Assembly: GCA_033961575.1 (NCBI GenBank)
Contig: CM066737.1
Location: 104,886,709 to 104,950,708 of the forward strand
DNA from: Aselliscus stoliczkanus
Taxonomy: Eukaryota > Chordata > Mammalia > Chiroptera > Hipposideridae
Direction: 5' to 3'
Length of the DNA stretch: 64,000 nt
The position numbers were made by a program, and so were the translations under genes. Position 1 is the stretch's first letter. Each line of letters starts with the position of its first letter. Positions 43,280 to 54,915 of the stretch are shown here, in pieces. The notes under the pieces were generated by a model. It did not search any database. It was not told where the DNA came from and saw nothing but the letters and a program-made list of their open reading frames with translations.

Positions 43280-45390
43280 ATAAATACCTTCCTTTCTCAA
43301 AAGAAGTCTTCTATCAGAGGGTTCTGGGAAGTTGCGTGTGGTAAAGAATCCCATAGGTTATTCCCTTTGAACTCAGTTTCACTTGTCCTCTGGTTTCCTT
43401 CATGGGGAGTGATTCATAACATCTTGGACCTGTCACATTCTGCACTTATCCAAGTATCTGAGGCTCGTTAAAAACTCAATTATATCTATATTATTTTGCA
43501 GCAAAAAAACCCAGTTCATATAACCCAAGTCAGACAGAAATTTATTTAGGGGTTAAAAGGACCACTAATCCTTACATTGATAAATCCTTGTGTCTGTCAA
43601 CAGAAAACTCCTTAGTGTTTCTCAAATTGTTACTCCCCATCTTGAGTCACTTATTCTTTGTTAGAAAAAGGCCTCTTTTCCCGATCCAGAGAAAACCAAG
43701 TATAGCTAGATTTCTGTGGCCTCATTAACGGGTCATTGCTCAGAAGATCCTCCCAGGAGATTCAATGGGAGGAGGCAGTGAGGGCGGTAAACCACAGCTA
43801 CACGGGAAGGAATCTTTAGAGAGTAAAGATTTCTTATACACACCCAAGACACAAATAAACATATTGGAACCTTTTGATGGCATTTCTATTATATCACAGT
43901 ATGGACTAAGCCCAATATATTTGCCAAAATCCAATATTTGTTCTACCCCCAAACGCTGGAGTCATGTGGAAATTCAGCTGTGAATGGCTGCTTGATATAT
44001 CTTCAGATGGACTGTAAAAATACTGATGGGTTTTCCCCCCTCTCATTCTAGGTTGCTGAGAAAACGGGATAGGTGCAGAATAAATGAAAACTCTGCAACG
44101 TCTCCACAATCAACTGAAAGGTTGGGTAAAGAGAGGAGAACCATCAGAGCATTCAGAGGAGGACTTCCTCTCCGAGCCGGAAGTCAAAGGGTTCACAAGT
44201 TCACCGCAGAGGGACATCCAGAACAGGCTTCACTGGAAACGTCACCAGCTTCATCAGGGATGGACTCTTCTTAATGAGAAACAGCTGCCCTTGCAGGGTT
44301 TCAGGGACGTTTCTGTCCCAATAGAAGCCAGAATGCACCGTGATACATACATGGGGTCAAAACTGCTTTTTTGCCTTTCAACTAGAAAAAGGAAAACTGT
44401 TCCCTCCTGTGAGTTCCTGGTGGGATAAGGATGTCTGCCCACCTGAGGGTGGTTGTAGATTTTTCCACACCAATGCCCATTGTTCTACTTTGTCACTTGT
44501 CTTAATTAGAAGTGAAGCTCTCGGTAATTAGAAAGGCGATGATATCATGGAGAAAAGGGCCTGAGCCATGGGCTTTGCTCAAAGCCCCAGGCTGCTGCAG
44601 CTGCAGCCTACACTGTAATTTTAAATTTAAGTCCAAATTACACGGTACTATAATACAGCAACAAATGGGCTAGGGATGCAGAGTAGCCAGCCGGCAAACC
44701 TTGGGATGCTAAAACCTTACCTTCCTGCGGGAGGGAAATTTTATTTAAATTTGGGAGAGTGGATGTTTCTGAGAACGAATGGCATAAATAATCCAGGCAA
44801 AACCCAGGAAACGCTTTTGTGTGACTCCATGAGCTGATGGAAAGCAGCCCATTGTTTCTGAACAAAAGTTGGTAGAAGTGCACTGAATTCTAGCATTTAG
44901 GTTGGTTTCCTACCTAGAGTCAAAGTTAAAATTTAAAAACCAACCCTAAGATTTAGCAGACACGTCCATCTATGTTTTGCTATTTAGGAGCAGGTAATTT
45001 TCATTCTACAGGCAACATGGTTCTCTATTCCAGCTGCCCTCTGTGCACTGCACCTCTCCCTTGGAGAATCACCGCAAAGACACACCTCGCCAGCCAAGCT
45101 CCTATCTGCTGCCCTGCACCCACCATCCCCAAACTCCCTCCTCCAGCCCTATTTCCAACCTTCTCATGGCAATGGCACCACCCCTACTCAGGTGTCTACC
45201 CTAAAAACCTTAAAGTCATGTTAGACATTTTCCTCTTCCCCTTCCCAATGGATTTACCAAACCCTGCCAGAATTATTGCTTTAATTAGCCCCATTCTCTC
45301 CAAGCTTTCCCTTCAGGTCCTTATCCTCTGTTCCTTGCATTACTCTAACAGTCTTGTGCTGGTCAACTAGCCCCCCTGTCTGTTTTCCAT
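43280..45390. other. Unique sequence with one modest open frame after a splice-acceptor-like site
   Basis: No repeat recognised. A pyrimidine-rich run (about 44031-44049, ending TTCTAG) precedes a stretch where two overlapping plus-strand frames are open, 44026-44274 and 44084-44428 (114 codons, beginning MKTLQRLHNQLKGW). The longer frame has a stop just before its ATG, so it could only be an initiating exon. Composition is slightly richer in Glu, Arg and Gln than other frames here, but I do not recognise it. 45000-45370 is C-rich with a 132-codon frame of low information. Confidence 0.4.
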
Positions 45391-45394
45391 GACA

Positions 45395-45670
45395 GAGAGT
45401 CAGCTTTCTATAGCATAATAGAGACGGTGTGACTTGTTATTAGCAGCTTAGAGGCTTGCAATGGGAATCCTGGTTTGATTCCTGCCCTCAACACTTTCTA
45501 GTTCTGGGTGCTAAGAAGTTACTTGACCTGTGCTGTAGTCTCATCTGTAACAACAATAACAACAACCATATTGATTGTGAGGACTCATGAGATATAAAGG
45601 AAAACATCTAGAACTGCACTTTTCAAGAAGTAAGCATTTGATAAATGCTAGATGATATCATGAATATTAT
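45395..45670 (+). mobile_element. MIR SINE, plus orientation, long copy
   Basis: CTATAGCATAATAGAGACGG, AATGGGAATCCTGGTTTGAT, TTACTTGACCTGTGCTGTAG, GTGAGGACTCATGAGATATA and GTAAGCATTTGATAAATGCT run the whole length of MIR. A CAA/AACAAT micro-expansion lies in the middle. Confidence 0.88.
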
Positions 45671-45674
45671 TATA

Positions 45675-47795
45675 TTAAGACCTCTTATCACAGACCCTCA
45701 TATTCATTAAGACTTAGCTGAACAAAGTCTATAGTTAGAATATCTTCTACAAGGAATTCTGTGGCTCGTGAAACTTCCAGGAACCTGGTGTATAAATCTT
45801 AGAACCCGACTTCTAATACGGTTGGGTAATACTTTCAATTATTGATGTAAAAAACATCCAAACCTGTAGAGAAATTTTCTAAGAGTTTATTTGAACCAAA
45901 CTGATGACATGTGCTGGGGAGCAAGATCTCAAATGCTTGGGAGAATGACCGTTTTGCAGTTTCTTTTCTGCATGTGAGGTTAAGGAGGGGGTGTAAGGAA
46001 GATGACATGGAGGTGGGAGAAAGCAAGGTGGGACCCAGTTACAGGATAGTTAACAAGACTGTGCTCTCTTGAGAGTAAATACCCCTTAGAGGGGTGTTAC
46101 TTCTGGCATTTCAAAGGTGTGTTAACCTACCTAGATGCACAGGGCTGGCTTAAACCCTTTCACTAAAGAAGCTCTAGGCCTGGGGTGTGACTCCCCACCA
46201 TGACCTGCCCAGTTAGGAATTTATGATCAGATCACCCTGGGAGGTTACTTTCCACAGAACTCCTTCTTTTCCATCCACACAACCTTTTGTGAATTAAGAC
46301 CAGATTTCAGTCATTCATTAAATGAATCATTATTGTCCCTGTACAAAGTGCCAGTCACTGTGCCAAGTCTTACTCAACTTGAATTCTCTTCTAATAACAG
46401 CAAAGTTCCTAGCACATATTAGAGATAAAAACACACGTTTAAAAATTAAAGTATCTATTGTTTCAGCCTCTGAAACCAAACAAAATGAAACACAAGTGTC
46501 ACAAAATCTACAGAAGTTAAAAAATGAAACAACAGTTCAGGCTTCTTAGAGATTCCTACAACCCCACCTAAATGTTTCCAAAGCCCTAAGATGAATTTTC
46601 CAGAACATGTTGAATAACATATATTTTTCCTGGTATAAGTAACCTTCTTTGATCTGGGTTTTAAAATGAACAAGATCCAAATGTCACTAAAGCCTTCATT
46701 TTCCTGTTTTCACATTCTTTAGGGGCAAAGCTTATGATTTCCCGAAGTTTTTAGTAGCTGGATATATATCACATATTTTAGCCTTAAAAGTACGGTAGAG
46801 TTAAAAAGTAATAATAAAGTACTGTAGAGGAATTTTGTTAAGCAATTGGCAGATAAATGATAAAACAGCAAAGGGAGAGATCTTGTGATTAGCATATTGA
46901 AACAGCTGTTTTCTCAGGGCTAAGAGATAAAGTTGGGATTTGGGCCAGCAGCTTTTTGTGATTCAAATTAAGTTTGTCAAGTGGCTTCAGGGACTAGGGT
47001 CAGGGCCCTGAAATGAAACTGGAGGAGCTGAGCGAAGGTGGTCATTTCCAAGACATTTTAACAGGGGTGAACTGAACCAGTACTGACGAAAAACAAATGA
47101 CAGAACCAGGCCTTGGATTGCTGGGGAGAACTCAAAAGAAAATGAAATAGTGGATTGCTTGTCATTTTACCTCCAGCTAGTCAAAGTTGCCAACAAAAAA
47201 ATGAGAGAAAGGTTCAGGCTTAGGGGGTTGAATCTTACACGTGGTCTGGATTGCAATTGAGTGGGATTTCTGGAAACCTCCACATGGCTGAACACAAGGA
47301 AGAGCCCAAGTGAAAGCAGAATTACTGAGAAACAGAGCTGGAAATTTCTAGGGGTTGGTGTTTGTCATTGTCGATTAGCTTTTTTTTTAAACAAATTTCC
47401 TTTATTATCAGAGTTTCTGCTGTTGTTTTTTACTGATTACAAAGAAATACAAGAATTTGGAAAATACAGAGAAGCAAAAGTTAATTAAGAAATTAACTTT
47501 TCTTCGAGAAAAGAAAATTAAAATTGCCAGAAATCAACCACAACACATATTTTGGCCTATTTTCTTCTTACCTTCCTTCTCATCCATCCAGCTATCCTAG
47601 CCATCATCCACATAGCTCTTCCTGCCAGCTATCTATCCTTATATACTCAGATATCTCTGTTGTTTGTTATATAAACTTTGCATTGTCACTGATTATCAGA
47701 TGTTTTGACGCTTTCCCTTTAAATTGTAACCTTTAATCTATAGGTTCTTCTGGCTTTGGAAGGCAGGGTGGCTCATGGGAATTTATGACCCTTGA
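45675..47795. other. Unique AT-rich sequence, no gene seen
   Basis: No repeat recognised with confidence. GTTGTTTTTTACTGATTACA near 47420 hints at an old LINE fragment. All frames are under 82 codons. Confidence 0.4.
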
Positions 47796-47797
47796 AA

Positions 47798-48322
47798 GTA
47801 GTCCCCTCTTATCCATGGTTTCACTTTCCACAGTTTTAGTTACCCGCGGTCAACCACGGTCTGAAAATATTAAATGGAAAATTCCAGAAATAAACAATTC
47901 TAAAGTTTTAAATTGCACACTGTTCTGAGTAGCATGATTAAATCACATGCTGTCCTGCTCCACCGTCCTGTCCCAGACATGAACCATCCCTGTGTCCAGC
48001 ATCTCCACACTGTAGATGCTCCCCACCCATTAGTCACTCAGTAGCTGTCTCTGTTATCAGAATGACTGTCCAGGTCATTCTGTGCTTGTGTGCAAGTCAC
48101 CCTTACTTTACTTCATAATGCCACATTCGCATGACTTTTATTACAGCATATTGCTATATTGTTGTTAATCTCTTACTGTGCCTAATCGATAAATTGTCTT
48201 CATAGGTGTGTATATAGGTGTAGGAGAAAACACAGTATATATAGGGTTCGGTACCATCTGCAGTTTTGAGCATCCACTGGGGGTCTTGGAAGGTCTCCCC
48301 CATGGATAATGGAGGACTATTA
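47798..48322 (+). mobile_element. Tigger-family DNA transposon relic
   Basis: AGTCCCCTCTTATCCATGGT, TTAGTTACCCGCGGTCAACC, AAAATATTAAATGGAAAATT, CCAGAAATAAACAATTCTAA and CTGTTATCAGAATGACTGTC are the 5' region of a Tigger (pogo-type) element. The right end, read in reverse (ATAGTCCTCCATTATCCATG), is an inverted version of the left end. The transposase region is missing, so this is an internally deleted copy. Confidence 0.8.
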
Positions 48323-48603
48323 TATTCTCTGTTTAAAAATTTTTTGGAGTCAAGAATTAATGTTTTTCTTAGTTTAACTAAAACAAAAAACACAGAACTA
48401 GAGGGGTTTGTACTACAGAATTTTTAAAATTTCAGCTACAAAATTATGTTCCACAGCCTCCCCTTTGTTTACTCCCTCATATCCATCCAGACATGGGCCT
48501 CTGGTAGCTCCTTGGGTCTCTGAGAGATTCTTTCTTAGGGCAGGATTAGATATGTCTCTGTCAAGGGTCGGCCAAGAGGTGCGTTGGTTAAGAGTTGGCT
48601 TGG

Positions 48604-49960
48604 ACATCCCCAAGGGCAAGGGAAGTAAAAGAAAAAATGAACATATGGGATTATATCAAACTTAAAAGTTTTTTCACAACAAAGGAAACTATTAATAAAA
48701 CAAAAAGGAAGCCTACTGAATAGGAGAATATATTTGTCAACGATATATCTGATGAGGGGTTAATATCCAAAATTTATAAAACACTCATGCAACTCAACAC
48801 CAAAAAAACAAACAACCCAATTAAAAAATGGGCAGAGGAAATGAAGAGACATTTCTCTAAAGAGGACATACAGATGGCCAACAGGCATATGAAAAAATGT
48901 TCAACCTCACTGATCATTAGGGAAATGCAAATAAAAACCACCATGAGATACCACCTCACTCCGCTCAGAATGGCTATCATCAATAAATCAACAAACAAGT
49001 GCTGGCAGGGCTGTGGGGAAAAGGGGACCCTGCTGCACTGTTGGTGGGATTGTAGATTGGTGCAGCCACTATGGAAGTCAGTATGGAGGTATCTCAAAGA
49101 ACTGGAAATAGAGCTACCGTTTGACCCAGCAATTCCACTACTAGGTATTTATCCTGAAAAAACCCAAGACACTAATTTGAAAAAATATATGCACCCCTAT
49201 GTTCATTGCAGTGCTATTTACAATAGCCAAGACTTGGAAACAATCGAAATGCCCATTGGTAGACAACTGTATTAAGAAACTGTGGTACATTTACACAATG
49301 GAGTATTACGCAGCTATAAATAAGAAAGAAATCATACCATTTGCAACGATATGGATGGACCTAGAGAACATTATGTTAAGTGAAATAAGTCAGTCAAAGA
49401 AAGACAAATACCATATGATCTCACTTATATGTGGAATCTAAAGAACTGAATAAATGAGCAATGTAAACAGAAATAGTCTTAGAGACACAAAGAAAAAACT
49501 GATGAGGGCTAGATGGGATGGGGATGGGAAAAGGGGAAGGTATGAGGCAACATAAACTGATAACTATAATACTACTGCAGAGACAGAAGAGACAGTTTAG
49601 GGAACATAATCAATAAGGTAAATATTTTTTTTTAGGGGAACAGACGGATGCATGTCCTTTTAGGGAGATCACTTCATGGACGGTGTAGTGGCCTTCCCAC
49701 TGCACTGTACATCTGAAGCTGCTGCTGAACAATATTATATGTCAACTATAATTTAACACATATATAGTCATGGAATGTGGAATATAGTGTAGGGATGGAG
49801 TCAATGGAATTGTAATAGATATGTATGATATTGGGGGTGGGAGGGCAAGGGAGGGGGAGGGGGAGTCACTTTGTAAGGGGTGAAAAAAATAACTATTGCA
49901 TTGTTTTGTACATCTGTAACTAATAATAATAATAATAATAACAAAATTAAATTAAAAAAA
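48604..49960 (+). mobile_element. 5'-truncated L1, inserted in the SINE
   Basis: 1357 bp of L1: the end of ORF2, a 3' UTR with a G-rich polypurine stretch (49832-49865), and a tail of TAA repeats and A-runs. It has an exact 14 bp target-site duplication AAGAGTTGGCTTGG (48590-48603 and 49961-49974), as expected for target-primed reverse transcription. The first ~180 bp precede the readable ORF2 end. Because it sits inside a bat-specific SINE, it inserted after that SINE. Only the ORF2 tail remains, so it is not mobile by itself. Confidence 0.96.
48787..49441 (+). pseudogene. L1 ORF2 C-terminal remnant
   Basis: Two overlapping frames give the ORF2 C-terminal region. Frame one (48787-49275) has [16 protein letters not shown] and [20 protein letters not shown], the Cys-rich area of ORF2p, then [12 protein letters not shown]. 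The text then continues in another frame (from about 49199) with [31 protein letters not shown] and a stop at 49439. A single frameshift near 49190-49199 separates them. Only the C-terminal portion is present, with no endonuclease or reverse-transcriptase core. Confidence 0.93.
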
Positions 49961-50569
49961 AAGAGTTGGCTTGGGAAGCCAGCTCTGAGCAGCAGGGCCC
50001 CGATTCGGATCCCACATGAGGGCCAGTGATGCTGCGTCCTCTACAGCTAAGATGGTGAACAACAGCTCCACCTGGAGCTGGGCTACCATGAGTTGCCGGT
50101 GACATACTGTGTAGGCTGCAGCCCCTGCTGCAGTGGGCTGCCCTGAGCTACCGTGAGTGGCTGCGAGCCACCATGAGCGGCCGTCCAATGGCCGGCGAGC
50201 AACTGCCTCAGCCGGGAAGAGTGCAATGATAATACCAATATGGGCCAGTGAAGGGACTAGTTGTCTTCCACAACTAGACTGAACAACAGAAGGACAGCAA
50301 CTTGTTTGTTCCCCTTCCCCTATTCCCCAACGCTGTTCTCCTCCCCCAATTCCTCAGTAAAATCTTTTTTAAAAAAAAAAGACAAGAAATGTCTCTGTCA
50401 AGATCCCGCAGAGGCATCTTGAAAGATGGGTAATTTATAATTGGTGACAATAAATAATGGTGGTTAACATCTTGATAGGTGCTATAATTATTTTTTTTTT
50501 ACAAAGTGTTTTCCATTTATAAACTCAACTGGGACTGGTAGAAAGATAGTTTGGATTGTGAGCCAAGGT

Positions 50570-50710
50570 GCCTTGAATTCTATTCCAAGTTTTGTCTCAA
50601 CACCACCTTTTACAAACACTTAAATTCTTTGGGCCTCAGTTTCCTTATCTATGAAAGGGAGGGGGCTGATGCTTAGTGGATCAGATGTTTGCTAAGATCA
50701 TTCCCAGATC
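50570..50710 (+). mobile_element. MIR fragment, plus orientation
   Basis: CCTTGAATTCTATTCCAAGT, CTTTGGGCCTCAGTTTCCTT and ATCTATGAAAGGGAGGGGGC follow MIR ('gggcctcagtttcctcatctgtaaaatgg'). Confidence 0.8.
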
Positions 50711-52265
50711 AGTGGCTATATGTATCATGAAGATTTTGATGGCCCCATATTGGATGGACATTGAGGCATTATTTTCATCAACTACCAGTCAACAGCGGAC
50801 TGCTATGGGAATGCACTCCAAAGGAACCAGAGTATATACTAATTTGGGTGGGTAGGGTGGGTGAAGGAGAACCCAGGGTCTATTTCTCCAAGCAACATTG
50901 TAAAATCTATTCATATTGTTCCTCTGTACCTCTCCTAGTCCCTTGGGTGAGATAAACTAAGCGTATAGGGATGTGTGTGTGTGCTCGTGCGTACGTGCAT
51001 GCGCATAAATAAATATGAAAGATAATTTATTACATATATACTTCATGGAGCAACTGGCACCAGCCAGTACTTCCTGAAAAGGCTCAGAAACAAATGGAAG
51101 ATGGAGTAAGATTGACAAGAACAGACGCTCTGCTGAAGTTTGGCCCACAAGGCCCTCTTACAGGAGCTGCGGTGTTTGCTCCCGACAAGTTGAGTCCAGG
51201 AACACAATGTGTTTCCTGCTTTCCAGGGTCCAAGTTAGTACTCGTGGCTCTGGGCCTGGGCACTCAGCCACAGCCATAGCCCTGCCACGTACTCAAGGAT
51301 GGCAAGGGCGGGCCACTCCTGGCAACGACTTCCTGAGCCCCACTCCTGGTGCTCGGTCCTCAGAAAGGAAAAAACACTTTCACCTATGACTCTAGTGGAG
51401 GTGTTTTCCTCTAAATATCATTGTCATTGACATAGCCAGTCTTCAGTGATTAATTAAGCAAATACTGGAGGCTTAAATGCTTTTGTGCCTTTTGTTTAAA
51501 AGTGACTTAGAATTTATTCCCTATTTCCACATGAGTTACGGAAATAGAAAGTTGAAGTGACTTATGCAAGGCCACTTGGCAAGCCGGTGGGTTCAACCCC
51601 TACCTGCCTAGCACATACAATTGGCCTGGTTGGGGGGACAATGCAAGGATCCTCCAGCCCCTATTCTAGCACAACTCCCTGTCTACCCCTTTGCAAGTGC
51701 CTGACATTTCCAGAGCTGAGAGTCCTTCCTTATAGTGTCTTAAATATCCCAAATCTTAGGGCAAGGAAAACACTTTGAGCTTCTAGCAAACATTGACCTT
51801 AGTGGAATATTCTTAATCATACTCCTTTCTCAGAGTTAGGCTAGAAGCCAGGTCTTCCTGGAATAAGGCAGGAATGAGATGTCTGGTCATGTTGTGGGAG
51901 AACGAAGGAAAAGTCTGGAGGTGAGGACTTGCCAAAGCAAACTTCTAGTTATAGGTCAGTCCTGCTTCCAGCTGAATTGCTACCCCAGGTTGCAAGTTTA
52001 TTAATTCATCTTCCTCTTGGGAGTGTGTTTAAAATACCAAGCAATAAAATAGTCTGGGAGTTGACATGTTTAATTAAGCTGAGGTCTACTTAAATTTATT
52101 TATCTACTGTCTTCATTGATTCGTCCACCTCCCTCTGTTCCCTAAACAGAAGCTGCCCCACGCACTGCATCCAGATCACTTTTTCCTCTACACTCTCTCA
52201 ATTTGGGTCACTCTCAAGTTTTCAGCTTTAAGTATCACAATTAGTAGGCTGCACCTCCCAAATTT
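50711..52265. other. Unique sequence, no gene seen
   Basis: No repeat recognised. Around 50970-51007 lies a purine-pyrimidine alternating stretch (see findings). Frames are below 75 codons. Confidence 0.45.
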
Positions 52266-52273
52266 CTCTCTAA

Positions 52274-52318
52274 CCCAAGGATAGCAAACTTTTTCTGAAA
52301 ATGGCCAGATAGTAAAAA
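52274..52318 (+). mobile_element. MER20-like element, left part
   Basis: CCAAGGATAGCAAACTTTTT and GAAAATGGCCAGATAGTAAA are the start of MER20, cut off exactly where the family has a TA ('agtaaaTAttttagg') by a small mariner. It resumes at 52449. Confidence 0.82.
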
Positions 52319-52448
52319 CCGGGGGTGCCAAAAAAATGTATACACATGACTTGTATTCACCTTTTATTATCGGATATATTGAGTACTGCAATTTGAATAC
52401 AGTCTTTTCCTTTCTTAAAATGTGTATATATGTTTTTAGCACCCCCTG
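52319..52448 (+). mobile_element. Non-autonomous mariner MITE, 130 bp, inserted in MER20
   Basis: CCGGGGGTGCCAAAAAAATG at the left and TTTTTAGCACCCCCTG at the right are inverted ends. The right border is TA and the left is AA, i.e. a TA duplication with one base changed. It matches the 131 bp copy at 33193 (other strand) along its whole length, including the internal deletion point. Confidence 0.92.
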
Positions 52449-52741
52449 TATTTTAGGCTTTGCGGGACGTACAGCCTCGGTTGAAACTACTTATCTCTGT
52501 CTTCACGGCATGAAAGTAGCCATAGACAATAAGTAAATGAATGGGGATGGCTGTGTGTCAATAAAATTTATTTATGAACACTGAAATTTAAATTTCATGT
52601 CATTTTCACTTGTCACAAAATACTCTTCTTTAGATTTTTTCCCTCAACCATTTAAAAATATAAAAGCTATACACCCTAGGCTGTACAAAAGCAGGCTATG
52701 ACCCAGATTTGGTCGGCAGGCCAGAGTTTGTCGACCCCTCT
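52449..52741 (+). mobile_element. MER20-like element, right part
   Basis: TATTTTAGGCTTTGCGGGAC, GCATGAAAGTAGCCATAGAC, TGGGGATGGCTGTGTGTCAA and TAAAATTTATTTATGAACAC continue MER20. About 90 bp of AT-rich sequence follows, then the terminus CGGCAGGCCAGAGTTTGTCG and ACCCCTC. The extra stretch is either a further insertion or a longer subfamily. Confidence 0.8.
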
Positions 52742-53335
52742 GCTAACCGATACCTCTCTCCACACTCCAGTCCTAATGTCTAAAGCACTCTGAGAGTTAA
52801 CATTTATAATATGGAAATTGCCCTGCCCTTTATCCACTCCACAAAGTAAGAACTAGCTTCCTTATTCCTCTTAGGACACTGGAATTTTCCCAAGAACCCA
52901 GGCTGAAGCTCTGAGGGTCACTTTAGTTCTCATTTGTGAGCCCTTCTGCAGAACAAGCATCCCAATCTGATTGCTGACCCACAGGCAATGCTTCCAGCAG
53001 CTGTCCCTCTCTCCTGTGCAAGAAGTTCTATCTATCCAAATGAATTCTCGTAGAGCAAGACTTTCATCATAGAACTCCCGTCAGTGTCTAACATTTCCTG
53101 CACACATTGATGCAGTCTGCAGGACCCTTTTCTTGTCTAGATGCAATTTCCCCTCTGATGGAGTTTTCTAGTTTCATTCCTCTCTATTTCCCTACACAGA
53201 TCCTCTGTGCAAACCAGAAGGGCTGGCCTTCAACAGGTGAAACCAACATGCTGGGGGAGGGGCATTCCTACCTCTATGCCTTTGCTCCTGAGCTGCCCCA
53301 ATACTGAACCCCCGAACTCTTTTCCCTAAACCCAT
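52742..53335. other. Unique sequence, no gene seen
   Basis: No repeat or exon recognised. Confidence 0.4.
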
Positions 53336-53339
53336 GGAT

Positions 53340-54013
53340 CTATCAAAAGGCTCATGGCCAACCACAATAAGATACCCCTTTATACACACGAAGGTGGCTA
53401 TCACAGCAAGACTGACAATATCTAATATTGGTGAGAATATGGAGAAACTGGAACCCTCATAGAGTACTGGTGGCAATGTAAAGTGGTACAGATGCTTTGG
53501 CAAACACTTTGGCAGTTCCTCAAGAAGTTAAACACAGAGTTACCATATGACCCAGCAATTTCACTCCTAGGTGTGTACCCAAGAGAAATGAAAACACATA
53601 CCCACACAAAAACCTGTACATGATTGTTCATAGAAGCATTATTTATATTAGCCCCCAAAGTGGAAACAACCCAAATGTCCATGAACTCATGAATGGATAA
53701 ACACAAAAGGTCACATGTTATATGATTCCATTTATATGAAATGTTCAGAATAGGCAAATTCATAGAGCTAGAATGTAGATTAGTGGTTGCCTAGGTAAGG
53801 CTGGGGTGGGAATGAAAGAATGGGGGAAAATAAGGAGTGACTGATAATGGGTCCAAGGTTTCTTTCAGGGCTGATGAAAATGTTCTAAAATTGATTGTGG
53901 TAATTGCTGTCCAACCCTGTGAATACGCTAAAAACCACTGAACTGTAGACTTTTAAACAGGTAAATTATATGGTATGCGAATTATATTTCAGTAAAACTG
54001 TTTTTAAAAAAGG
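53340..54013 (+). mobile_element. Old L1 3' end, plus orientation
   Basis: TAATATTGGTGAGAATATGG, GGTGGCAATGTAAAGTGGTA, ACCATATGACCCAGCAATTT, CAAATGTCCATGAACTCATG and, in the 3' UTR, TATATTTCAGTAAAACTG before a short A-run. It is decayed ORF2 end plus UTR of an L1M-type element. No open frame of note on its own strand. Confidence 0.87.
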
Positions 54014-54713
54014 CTCCTGACCAAATCAGATCATTCTAATTTGATTGTTAAAGAAAAGGTTATTTTGTAGCTACGCTATCTGTTACACTCAGTTGATATT
54101 ATATACTACCTTATAATTTTTTCTGCCTATATTTTAATTTCTCAACTACATTTTAAACACTCATACCTTCACATGTAGATGCTGTGTTTGTTGATTTAAT
54201 TCAGAAGATGATTCTGAGTAGTTAAAATAAAGTAATTTAAATCAAGCCAGAGCTGGAGATGATAGCTTATGGTGTGTGGGCGCGCCAAACACAACTCATA
54301 AACTACCGTTATTGATGTGAAATGATGAAGTAGGGGAAAAAAACAATCTTCAGTTTCACTTATGAATTGATAGGTCTTGCTTTTACCATTGTGCATCCCT
54401 TGGACATTGACAAACTGGGCATGGGCTGTCTGTCTCTCTGATCTGCTGCAGAGTGCATGGAAATTAAGATACTTGGTTGTGATTATGATGCACTTTCCTC
54501 ATTCATAAAGCCAAGATATGACAGAACCATATATAGTTTTTAAATGTATTAAATCATGACTACTGTGAACCTATTATGGGCATAGCATTGGACCCAAAGA
54601 CTATTCAAGCAAATTCAATTAGTAATAAATGACCATACCAGTGTAGCTGTCAGCTTTCCACATACTAAGCATGTGGTACCCTAAATTCCATTTGCTAACA
54701 AACTGTTTTTTTC
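54014..54713. other. Unique AT-rich sequence, no gene seen
   Basis: No repeat or exon recognised. Confidence 0.4.
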
Positions 54714-54730
54714 TAAAAGTGTATATTTGG

Positions 54731-54822
54731 GCCGGCCGAGTGGTGCGGTGGTTAAGAGCTGGCTTGGGAAGCCAGTGGCCCTGGTTCGGATCCCACATAT
54801 GAGGGCCAGTGACACTGCCCTC

Positions 54823-54853
<31 letters not shown>

Positions 54854-54898
54854 AATCTTGAAAAGATATTAAAAAAAAAAAAAAATAAAAAAAAAAAA
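54731..54898 (+). mobile_element. Bat tRNA-derived SINE, short form, with AAAT-rich tail
   Basis: Head GCCGGCCGAGTGGTGCGGTG, B box CTGGTTCGGATCCCACATAT, end CACTGCCCTC, then (AAAT)n, a TCTTGAAAAG spacer and A-runs. A perfect 17 bp target-site duplication TAAAAGTGTATATTTGG lies at 54714-54730 and 54899-54915. Confidence 0.95.
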
Positions 54899-54915
54899 TA
54901 AAAGTGTATATTTGG

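Larger units (their letters stand above)
48566..50388 (+). mobile_element. Bat tRNA-derived SINE, long form, split by an L1
   Basis: The head (GGTCGGCCAAGAGGTGCGTT, up to AAGAGTTGGCTTGG at 48590-48603) and the rest (from 49975: GAAGCCAGCTCTGAGCAGCA, CCCCGATTCGGATCCCACAT, down to the A-tail) are one SINE separated by 1371 bp: the L1 plus its second duplication copy. Outside, the SINE's own 14 bp target-site duplication ATGTCTCTGTCAAG lies at 48552-48565 and 50389-50402. Without the insert it is about 450 bp. Confidence 0.96.

Noticed and set aside
48787..49275. A 162-codon frame with real protein similarity
   Set aside because: The similarity is to the L1 ORF2 C-terminus; it is a truncated, frameshifted retrotransposon piece, not a host gene.
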